Assembly (NCBI GenBank): GCA_020216745.1
Contig: JAIWNQ010000029.1
Span: 1 to 10,000 of the forward strand
DNA from: Candidatus Hydrogenedens sp.
GTDB lineage: Bacteria > Hydrogenedentota > Hydrogenedentia > Hydrogenedentales > Hydrogenedentaceae
Direction of reading: 5' to 3'
DNA length: 10,000 bases
Shown: positions 1-6,575 of the stretch, piece by piece
How the letters are laid out: every line of letters starts with the position of its first letter
Position numbering within the stretch: the stretch's first letter is position 1
Program-made: the position numbers and the translations under genes
Notes under the pieces: generated by a model
The model's database searches: none
What the model was told of the DNA's origin: nothing
The model's input: the letters and a program-made list of their open reading frames with translations, nothing else

Positions 1-1371
1 ATTTGTTATTTCTTTCAGATATTTGAGGCTGTCTTCGACAATGTTAAGACCTTCTTTTGCATCAGTGGATACTTCTCCGAATGCTCCTTCTTTTAAGGAG
101 GCTATGTTGAATAGGGCTGAGCCTAAGCTGTTTCGTAGTTCGTGGGTTACAAATCCTAACATATCGAGGTAATTTGCGTTTGCTTCTTCAATTAGTTCTT
201 GTTGTTTAATGAGTTGTTCTCTATCTTTTTCGATGGTTTCTAACATAGAATTGAAAACGGAAACCAGCTCAGAAATTTCGTCGCCGATGTGGTCGTTTTC
301 TACTCGAATAGTGTAGTTTCCGTTTGCAAACTCATGGGCTGAGTTTCTTAATTTGTAAATTCGTTTTAATAATCGGGTTGTTTGTTTTAATCTTACAGCT
401 AAAGCAATGGACATAATAAGCAAAATAATAATTATGGTTATAAATACAACCAACGTTCGGGTATCTTTTGTTACTGCCTCTAATTCCCCCATATAAAACA
501 TGCCTATGATGTTTCCATGAACATCACGGATGGGCTCATAAGAGGTAAGATACCAATCGTTTAACACTTTAGCCCTTCCTGTCCAAGGAATACCTTTAAT
601 TAACGTTTGTTGTTTTACGGATTCAGATACTTGTGTTCCGACTGCTCTTTGGCCATTAGGTAGTAATACTGTGGTTGCAACTCTTCGAGAACCATTGAAT
701 ATTGTTACTGTTCCGACACGTCGTCCTTTATAGAAACGGTCTTCAAATACTATATTTTGGATTTGGTCTACAAAATGGTTTGCTCCATCCAACCAATTAC
801 CTGCAATTAAAATTATTTCATTATGTTCTTTGTTTGTGTTTTCATATATCATTTTTCTACATACATACATTGAGATGGGTTCATCGTCAGGAATTTCCCT
901 TTTTGATTGGAAATTAAAGGGCAATATTTCTGTAATCTTTTTGAAGTTTTTCTTTATATATCCAGAGGTGGTGTCAGAATTCTCTTTTTCGAAGAAGGAT
1001 TTAATTTCATCCAATATGAACTTGTTTGTTATATATGTTGTTGGAATTATCCAAAGATAATCGATATCATAACTTTCTGCATATTGTGATAATAAATTTT
1101 GTACTTCTGTTAATATTGTTTCTGGATTTCCTTGTGATAAATAGAGTTGATGTTGTAAAAAATTAAGGATAATTTCTAATTTCCGTTGTTTTTCTTGAAA
1201 GTAATACCAACCTGACTTCATATTTAATTTTATTCGTTCATTGGAAGCCTTAATTACAAGATTGTTGATTAGTATAATTTGGAGAATAGAAATTATTACT
1301 GTTAATAGAATGAAAACAATAATTAGGTTTCCAATGAATCTAAATTTAATGCTGTTCTGATTTATTTTCAT
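1..1371 (-). CDS. Cache-domain sensor histidine kinase (3' part cut by window edge)
   Basis: An open frame runs from an ATG at 1369-1371 to the left edge (457 codons, no stop), so the C-terminus is missing. Seen: a short cytoplasmic start, a membrane helix at about residues 10-36, an extracytoplasmic region to about 303, a second helix at about 306-326, a HAMP linker at about 328-380 with the DEISEL motif at 364-369, a short coiled helix, then the HisKA dimerisation helix with phospho-acceptor His410 in THELRNSL. The extracytoplasmic part at about 219-296 (GTVTIFNG, RAVGTQVS, WYLTSYEPIRD, GMFYMGE) matches the Cache_2/Cache_3-Cache_2 ligand-binding fold of kinases and chemoreceptors. The Pro usual after HELR(T/N) is Ser here. 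The CA ATPase domain lies outside the window. A strong Shine-Dalgarno touches the preceding gene's stop, suggesting coupled translation. The signal is unknown; control of the neighbouring exporter is inferred from position only. Confidence 0.93.
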   Translation of the reverse strand, partial: MKINQNSIKFRFIGNLIIVFILLTVIISILQIILINNLVIKASNERIKLNMKSGWYYFQEKQRKLEIILNFLQHQLYLSQGNPETILTEVQNLLSQYAESYDIDYLWIIPTTYITNKFILDEIKSFFEKENSDTTSGYIKKNFKKITEILPFNFQSKREIPDDEPISMYVCRKMIYENTNKEHNEIILIAGNWLDGANHFVDQIQNIVFEDRFYKGRRVGTVTIFNGSRRVATTVLLPNGQRAVGTQVSESVKQQTLIKGIPWTGRAKVLNDWYLTSYEPIRDVHGNIIGMFYMGELEAVTKDTRTLVVFITIIIILLIMSIALAVRLKQTTRLLKRIYKLRNSAHEFANGNYTIRVENDHIGDEISELVSVFNSMLETIEKDREQLIKQQELIEEANANYLDMLGFVTHELRNSLGSALFNIASLKEGAFGEVSTDAKEGLNIVEDSLKYLKEITN

Positions 1372-1375
1372 ATAG

Positions 1376-1383
1376 CACCTCCT
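1376..1383 (-). promoter_or_regulatory. Shine-Dalgarno of the sensor kinase, fused to the upstream stop codon
   Basis: On the minus strand the acetyltransferase stop TGA is followed at once by GGAGGTG, so AGGAGG uses the last base of the stop codon. Six bases separate GGAGG from the ATG at 1369-1371. This fixes the kinase start, and a ribosome ending on the acetyltransferase would sit on the kinase initiation site, as expected for translational coupling. Confidence 0.75.
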
Positions 1384-2606
1384 CAAAATCGGTCCATTTG
1401 CCATACATAGGGAAATCTTTTTGGGAAAATTGTAAAAAGGAAGTTTCTTGCATCGGTTGAAATGGAAAATCTCTTTCTTTCTAAGATATCCGAAATATAG
1501 GTATACCCTGCGAGAAGTTGAACAAATTCACCTTTATCCATAGATACTTTATTTTTACCTGATTTTTTAATAATGCTTATGGAACCTTTACGGAAATGGA
1601 TACAATATGGGACGCCTAAGATAAGTAATGTTACTTCATCATCTTGATGAATAAATGTTTTTTGCTGGATTCGTTTTTCCCATTCTGGAATCATACATTC
1701 CAAAGTCTCTTCTTCATTTATGATTGCCATCATTCCGCCTTCATTTCTTTTGTAGTGTGTTTCGTGGACGGAATAATGATTTATTAAGAGCCGAGTCGTT
1801 GGGTGGCAGGGTGGTGATGCAATTTGTATTATGCCTAACCTTTCCTTTTCTGCTAATTTGCCAATTGCGTATAAAACTGCTTTTGATGCTTCGACATCAA
1901 TGGAGCCGATTTCTTGTACCAGTAAAATATTGTCGTGGTTGATTCTTAGTAAGAAATATCCTAAAATTTTACCATTTAAATCTAATACTGTCTTTCCCTG
2001 TTCCCATTCTCTCCATTTAACAGCGAAATGTGCCTGTGTTCTTATTAAGGAACAGGCTATGTCCTCATCGTTTTCGTCATGAATTTTTCGTATTGAACTT
2101 ATATCGCTGGGTTTCATTTTTCGGACTTTATGTGGTATAGGCTGAATACTTAATACTTCGCGTGTAGTGATACTTGCGTAATATTCAGGTAATGTTGTAG
2201 CAAATCCAAATCGATGGTAAAAGTTTGGGATACCAAAAAGCATAGAGAGATGATATGAATTTACTTTCATATATTGGACAGCGTTTTGGATTACTTTGCT
2301 TGCAATACCTTTATTTCTAAAATGCCCATCAGTGGAAACCCAGCCGATTCCGCCTATCTTTAATCTTGCTTCACCTATACGGATTATGTCTGTAGTAATT
2401 CTTAATGCTGAGATAACTTTTCCATTATAAAGTGCAATACGGATATGTTCGTTTAGGAAGTTTGGATATTTTGCACCTATATTTATTAACCAATCATTAG
2501 CGACAAAGAAATCCTGACGGGATATACTTGCCATTAATTGGATGGCTTCATTTATTTCATATTGTGTTTTTGCACCTCTTATTTCGAGATTTTCATGTAA
2601 CATCAT
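1383..2606 (-). CDS. Eis-like GNAT N-acetyltransferase with C-terminal SCP2-like domain
   Basis: A 407-residue protein, close to the length of Eis-type enhanced-intracellular-survival acetyltransferases (about 400). The N-terminal GNAT domain has acetyl-CoA motif A at about 86-110 (GIGWVSTDGHFRNKGIA, with the RxxGxA loop at 97-102) followed by GIPNFYHRFGF at 125-135. Residues about 160-295 look like the second, degenerate GNAT fold of this family, and about 300-395 like the sterol-carrier-protein-like domain. In Mycobacterium tuberculosis Eis a Tyr acts as general acid and the C-terminal carboxylate of a final Phe as base; here Tyr130 lies in the matching segment and the protein also ends in Phe (WQMDRF). 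Known Eis proteins acetylate amines of aminoglycosides, peptides or proteins; the substrate here is unknown. Two tandem ATGs start the frame; AAAGGA at 2618-2623 lies 11 bases upstream of the first. It sits between the exporter and the sensor kinase. Confidence 0.85.
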   Translation of the reverse strand: MMLHENLEIRGAKTQYEINEAIQLMASISRQDFFVANDWLINIGAKYPNFLNEHIRIALYNGKVISALRITTDIIRIGEARLKIGGIGWVSTDGHFRNKGIASKVIQNAVQYMKVNSYHLSMLFGIPNFYHRFGFATTLPEYYASITTREVLSIQPIPHKVRKMKPSDISSIRKIHDENDEDIACSLIRTQAHFAVKWREWEQGKTVLDLNGKILGYFLLRINHDNILLVQEIGSIDVEASKAVLYAIGKLAEKERLGIIQIASPPCHPTTRLLINHYSVHETHYKRNEGGMMAIINEEETLECMIPEWEKRIQQKTFIHQDDEVTLLILGVPYCIHFRKGSISIIKKSGKNKVSMDKGEFVQLLAGYTYISDILERKRFSISTDARNFLFTIFPKRFPYVWQMDRF

Positions 2607-2635
2607 TTTTTCGTTTGTCCTTTAAATATCTTCTA

Positions 2636-2665
2636 ATTATATAAGAAGGGATTTGAAAGTGCTAC
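2636..2665 (-). promoter_or_regulatory. Possible internal promoter for the acetyltransferase-kinase pair
   Basis: The 64-base gap after the permease holds an exact TATAAT on the minus strand at 2636-2641. With an 18-base spacer the -35 position (2660-2665) reads GTAGCA, a 3/6 match to TTGACA. Transcription would begin near 2629 and leave a leader of about 23 bases that still contains the AAAGGA at 2618-2623. An imperfect dyad (arms CTTCT 2630-2634 and AGAAG 2644-2648) surrounds the -10. TATAAT arises easily by chance in AT-rich DNA, so this is tentative. Confidence 0.3.
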
Positions 2666-2670
2666 TTTTG

Positions 2671-4062
2671 TTATTCGTGGCGAAGTGCTTCCACAGGGTC
2701 CATGTTTGCGGCACGGAGTGCAGGATAGATTCCGAAGATAATTCCGATGCCTGCTGAAATACCAAATGCTATTAACGGGCTCCATAAACGGATAATAGTT
2801 GGCATAGAAGCGAAATATGTTATGAGATAAGGGATAAATAGACCCAACCCAATTCCCATAAGTCCACCAGTGCCTGACATAATAATCGTTTCTACAAGGA
2901 ATTGGAGTATAATGTCTCTTTTTCTTGCACCTAATGCTCTTCGAATACCTATTTCTCGAGTTCTTTCTGTAACAGTAGCCAGCATAATATTCATTATCCC
3001 TATTCCCCCGACTAATAATGAGATTCCTGCAATGGTTCCTAAGACGAGATTAAAAATTTGTTTGGTTCGTTCTGCTTGTCGTAAGAGTTCTAATGGTATT
3101 GTCAATTCATAATCTCTTTGTTTGTGGTATTTTTGCAATATATTATCTACGATTTTTGCGACTTCTTCTACTTTATTTTCTTCATTTACCATTACAATTA
3201 GTTCGTGTAATTCAACTTTTTCTGCTTCAAATGTTCCTGTAGTTCTTCGGACTAATGTTTCACCGAATCTTTTTTGTGCAGAAGTAATAGGGATATAAAT
3301 TCGATATTGAGGTGTGGCCGTTGACCCTTTTCTTTTGTTGATACTTTCTATATCTCTCTTGGTAAAGGTGGCATCTTCTTTCTTCCTTTTTGCATTTTCA
3401 GTTTCTGTATTTTGTACAAAGAAGTTTTGTGATTGGTAGGTTGTTCCACTTCCTCCATCATCTTCAATAATTCCAATTACTTTATAATAATCTGAACCAA
3501 TGCGAACGCTTTTACCTATTGGATTTCCATTGGGGAACAAAGTCTTTATTGTATCTATTGATAGGACACATACATTTTTTACACCTGCAACTTCTAACTC
3601 CGTAAAATACCGTCCCTCAATAATTTTTAATTGTCTCATCTCGGGATACCAACTTACTGTTCCTACAATTTGTCCATCTACTCTCCATTGTGTATTCCAA
3701 ATTACATCCCGAATAATCCTGTTTGGAACCAAGACCTCCACATTAGGGATAGAAGAGCGTATTCTCGTTGCATCTTCCCAGGTTATTCCATATTCAATGG
3801 CACGGCTTCGTTGCCCTGTTGCTTTTTGTTCTAATGAGGGCTTGACACTACGAACAATAATGTTCTTACTACCTAAACGGCGGATCTGTTCTTGTGCTAC
3901 CTGGCTCGCTCCTTCTCCGACTGCTAACATTGCAATTACAGAAGCCACACCAAATACAATCCCCAGCATGGTCAACAATGAACGTAGTCTATGTAACCAT
4001 AGACTTTTAAAACCCATCTTGATTACTCGAATCCAACGATATATTGATAAGAAATTTAACAT
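2671..4062 (-). CDS. MacB/FtsX-type ABC transporter permease
   Basis: Inner-membrane subunit of a type VII (MacB-like mechanotransmission) ABC exporter; 463 residues. Order: membrane helix 1 at about 27-49 in the typical RSLLTMLGIVFGVASVIAM context, a large MacB_PCD periplasmic domain (about 50-330), then the FtsX core with helices at about 336-362, 386-415 and 427-449. The family signatures ERTREIGIRRALGARKRD (366-383) and the C-terminal YPALRAANMDPVEALRHE are intact. The ATPase is a separate gene 14 bases upstream, unlike fused E. coli MacB and like YknYZ or LolCDE. Odd: residues about 211-253, between the strand ending GIIEDDGGSG and the conserved IYIPITSAQKRF, form a charged, Lys/Arg-rich, probably disordered insertion where relatives usually have a few residues. 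The start ATG has only a weak Shine-Dalgarno, fitting coupling to the ATPase gene. Cargo is unknown. Confidence 0.93.
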   Translation of the reverse strand: MLNFLSIYRWIRVIKMGFKSLWLHRLRSLLTMLGIVFGVASVIAMLAVGEGASQVAQEQIRRLGSKNIIVRSVKPSLEQKATGQRSRAIEYGITWEDATRIRSSIPNVEVLVPNRIIRDVIWNTQWRVDGQIVGTVSWYPEMRQLKIIEGRYFTELEVAGVKNVCVLSIDTIKTLFPNGNPIGKSVRIGSDYYKVIGIIEDDGGSGTTYQSQNFFVQNTETENAKRKKEDATFTKRDIESINKRKGSTATPQYRIYIPITSAQKRFGETLVRRTTGTFEAEKVELHELIVMVNEENKVEEVAKIVDNILQKYHKQRDYELTIPLELLRQAERTKQIFNLVLGTIAGISLLVGGIGIMNIMLATVTERTREIGIRRALGARKRDIILQFLVETIIMSGTGGLMGIGLGLFIPYLITYFASMPTIIRLWSPLIAFGISAGIGIIFGIYPALRAANMDPVEALRHE

Positions 4063-4076
4063 TTTTTGTCGTTCTT

Positions 4077-4787
4077 TTATATTGAGGCACCTATTCTTGA
4101 TAATACTTTTTCATCTTTTTCAATTAAACCGTCTTTTAAGCGTATTATTCTTTCTCCATATCGGGCTATATTTTCATCATGGGTTACCATGATAATCGTT
4201 TTTCCCTGGTTATGAAGTTCTATAAAAATATCCATAATTTCTTTTCCAGATTTTGAATCTAAATTTCCTGTGGGTTCATCCGCAAGAATAACCAATGGGT
4301 TATTTACTAAAGCACGAGCAATACCTACTCTTTGTTGTTGTCCACCAGAAAGTTCTGTTGGTTTATGATATAAACGTTCTGCCAAACCGACTCGAGATGC
4401 CATTTCAATTGCTTTTCTTCTACTTTCATTAGGTGAAACACCCTGATAGTAAAGGGGTATTTCTATGTTTTCAACTACCGATAATTGTGGGATAAGGTTA
4501 TAGGATTGGAAAACAAAACCAAGATAATTGCATCGCATATCGGATAAAGTATCATCATCCAACAATGAGATATCACAACCATTTAAATAATACTTTCCTT
4601 CTGAAGGCTTGTCTAAACAACCCAATACATTCAATAATGTTGACTTTCCACATCCAGAAGGTCCCATAATACAAACAAATTCCCCTTCGGATATTTCCGT
4701 ACTTATTCCTCTTAAAGCAAAAATTTCAACACTACCCATTTTATAATTTTTCTTTAATTTTTCTAATTTTATTACACAATTATTCAA
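4077..4787 (-). CDS. ABC exporter ATPase, LolD/MacB-NBD family
   Basis: Cytoplasmic nucleotide-binding subunit that dimerises and drives the permease encoded next; 236 residues, typical of LolD/YknY. All catalytic motifs are present: Walker [10 protein letters not shown] (42-50), Q-loop Gln94 in [17 protein letters not shown], signature LSGGQQQR (146-153), Walker B VILADE with Glu171, D-loop NLDS, and H-loop His203 in MVTHD. The sequence FQSYNLIP and [15 protein letters not shown] are characteristic of the lipoprotein/macrolide exporter subfamily. The start is TTG (4785-4787), five bases after AAAGGA; the first in-frame ATG is codon 17, which would delete the first strand of the fold, so TTG is preferred. 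It begins 12 bases after the adaptor gene. No substrate information is contained in this subunit. Confidence 0.96.
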   Translation of the reverse strand: MNNCVIKLEKLKKNYKMGSVEIFALRGISTEISEGEFVCIMGPSGCGKSTLLNVLGCLDKPSEGKYYLNGCDISLLDDDTLSDMRCNYLGFVFQSYNLIPQLSVVENIEIPLYYQGVSPNESRRKAIEMASRVGLAERLYHKPTELSGGQQQRVGIARALVNNPLVILADEPTGNLDSKSGKEIMDIFIELHNQGKTIIMVTHDENIARYGERIIRLKDGLIEKDEKVLSRIGASI

Positions 4788-4792
4788 TGGTA

Positions 4793-4798
4793 TCCTTT
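4793..4798 (-). promoter_or_regulatory. Shine-Dalgarno supporting the TTG start of the ABC ATPase
   Basis: AAAGGA on the minus strand lies five bases before the TTG at 4785-4787, inside the 12-base gap after the adaptor stop. It is the best start signal near the 5' end of this gene and decides for TTG against the distant internal ATG. Confidence 0.65.
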
Positions 4799-4799
4799 C

Positions 4800-6575
4800 T
4801 TATATTCCTTGATTTTCTTTTCCACTAGAAGGAATGGGTTGACCTGGTACATACAAGAGGACTTTTTCTCCTTCTTTTAATCCTTCTTTGATTTCAATAA
4901 AAGACTCGTTAAATTCCCCTGTTTTTACAATCCTCATTTCTATATCATTCCCCTTTTGTACATAGCACACCTGCTGATTGTCGACATTAAAAACACTTTG
5001 CAATGGGACATATAATACATTCTTTAATTCTGCAACAAGGATTTCTACTTGTGCAGTCATCCCGGGTTTTAACCATGTATGGGTGCCATCAATAATGATA
5101 AATGTATCGTACACTTTTAAATCGGGATTTAGCCATCTATTCTGTGCATTGGGTAAAACGGCTACTTTTTCAACCATTCCTGTTAATAATTCGTCGGGAA
5201 AAGCATCTACACGGATTCGTACTTTTTGCCCTTGTTTTACTCTCTTTATGTTTGATTCGTGGATTTTGGAACGCACCTGCATTACTGAAGTGTCGGGTAT
5301 TGTAATTATAATTTGCCGTTCCCTTACGGAAGTACCTTCTTGTATTCGTTCTTGCATGAAACGGTCTTCTTCTCCGCCATAAACAACCAATCCTGGTTTG
5401 GTGGCTCGTATGGTACATTTTTGGATTTGTTCTTCAAGTTCTCTCTTCTTTCGTGACTCGAGGGCAAATTGTGCCTTTGCTGAATTCAGGTTTGCTTCAG
5501 CCTGTGCTAATCGTGACTTTGCGAGTTTTTGTATTCGAATGTATTTCCATACTGCTTCAATATATTCTGCAACAAGTCTTTCTGCTTGTTTTGGAAATTC
5601 ATATTGTATAAAAAGAGACTTGTTGGTATTTGCCTGTTCTAAGGCTACCTCTTTTCTTTTGAGTGTTAGTTCATCAGTTTCGAGGTCTGTTTGTGTTACA
5701 AATGCTTTTTCAAACAACCTCCGTGTTCCTTCCAATTTTTTTTGGGCTAATTTAAGGTCTTCTTCCGATAAAATAACATCTGTTGTGTATTTTTGAAGAG
5801 TTTGTTGTGCTACTCCATCACCTAAAAGTGCAGAATCAGCATATTTTCTAAAATCAATACCTTCGGAAGTCAATGAAGATATTAACATTGTTGCGGTATT
5901 TTCTCTATTCTCTTCTTTCTCTGGTTTCGTTATGTTGTTTTCACCTTCTCCATTAACGTCTCTTTTTTCCTGTCCTTTATTATTTTCTTCATCTATATTC
6001 AGCTGAGGCTCTTTTTCTAAAATTATTAATTTTTGGATGTTTTCTTCGTCAACACCTATTTTTTTTAATATTTCTTCTGTTGTATCGATACCTAAATATT
6101 TTTCTATTTCCATTCGTGCGAATTTTACTGCTAATTCATTTTGGCGAATATCAATTTCGTTTTGATTTTTTTGTATTTCATATTGTTCTTCTGCATTTGC
6201 TAAACTTGCTTTTGCATTTTGAAATCGTAGTTCTTGTTCTGTTTGCTGGTCTAACAATTTTTTTGCATCTAATTCAACCAATATTTTTCCTGCCTGGACG
6301 TCCTCAGGTGTTACATAATATCCCTCTTCTACAATGCTTAATATTTTTGTTTCTCCTTGGACTTCTGATTTTATTTGTAATGATTCTTTAGCTTCGATAC
6401 TTCCTCCTTCTAAAATTGTTATATCAAAGTTTCCCCTTGTGACAGGGAAAACGACGTTTGCAGTTACTTGAGGTTTACTCATTATTCCTTTATAAATAAA
6501 ATATGAGGCACCAAGGAGAACTATTAATAAAGTAATAAACCAATAATATCTTTTTCTTCTGTTATTATTTAACAT
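4800..6575 (-). CDS. Periplasmic adaptor (HlyD/MacA-like membrane fusion protein), unusually long
   Basis: Links the inner-membrane ABC exporter to the outer-membrane channel. 591 residues against about 370-400 for MacA. Seen in order: positively charged N-terminus (NNRRKRYYW), one membrane anchor at about 11-29, first barrel/lipoyl half at about 40-104 (ILEGGSIEA, IVEEGYYV, GKILVELD), a helix at about 106-160, an interrupted region at about 161-270 containing a hydrophilic Glu/Asn-rich linker (187-228), long helices at about 268-388, second lipoyl half at about 386-428 (TIRATKPGLVVYGG, REGTSVRE-like turn), beta-barrel at about 430-515 (KPGMTAQVEILV) and the membrane-proximal domain to about 580. 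Its start overlaps the TolC-like gene by 11 bases, with a strong GGGAGGAG seven bases before the ATG. The gene order makes it the dedicated adaptor of this exporter. What the extra helical region contacts is unknown. Confidence 0.92.
   Translation of the reverse strand: MLNNNRRKRYYWFITLLIVLLGASYFIYKGIMSKPQVTANVVFPVTRGNFDITILEGGSIEAKESLQIKSEVQGETKILSIVEEGYYVTPEDVQAGKILVELDAKKLLDQQTEQELRFQNAKASLANAEEQYEIQKNQNEIDIRQNELAVKFARMEIEKYLGIDTTEEILKKIGVDEENIQKLIILEKEPQLNIDEENNKGQEKRDVNGEGENNITKPEKEENRENTATMLISSLTSEGIDFRKYADSALLGDGVAQQTLQKYTTDVILSEEDLKLAQKKLEGTRRLFEKAFVTQTDLETDELTLKRKEVALEQANTNKSLFIQYEFPKQAERLVAEYIEAVWKYIRIQKLAKSRLAQAEANLNSAKAQFALESRKKRELEEQIQKCTIRATKPGLVVYGGEEDRFMQERIQEGTSVRERQIIITIPDTSVMQVRSKIHESNIKRVKQGQKVRIRVDAFPDELLTGMVEKVAVLPNAQNRWLNPDLKVYDTFIIIDGTHTWLKPGMTAQVEILVAELKNVLYVPLQSVFNVDNQQVCYVQKGNDIEMRIVKTGEFNESFIEIKEGLKEGEKVLLYVPGQPIPSSGKENQGI

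Noticed and set aside
702..1089. Three overlapping short plus-strand frames at the left
   Set aside because: This stretch is the extracytoplasmic Cache region of the minus-strand kinase, whose frame is open from 1371 to the window edge.
4060..4077. Frameshift splitting a MacB-type fusion into ATPase and permease
   Set aside because: The ATPase ends at a normal length (236 residues) and the permease begins with a proper ATG and the usual short N-terminus before helix 1. Separate genes are common in this family, so no broken fusion is needed.
3500..4192. 230-codon open frame on the plus strand
   Set aside because: It lies opposite the permease and ATPase genes, whose family motifs are unmistakable on the minus strand. 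The plus-strand translation shows no domain, no credible ribosome site and reads as the complement of the real codons.
4978..5382. 134-codon plus-strand frame and similar plus-strand frames across the adaptor and TolC-like genes
   Set aside because: All are antisense shadows of well-supported genes; their translations are Phe/Ser/Leu-rich, as expected from the complement of Lys/Glu-rich AT-rich coding DNA.
5170..5418. 82-codon minus-strand frame inside the adaptor gene in another phase
   Set aside because: It is fully contained in the adaptor gene, has no start signal and no recognisable fold; its Arg/Asn/Thr-rich content is a phase artefact.
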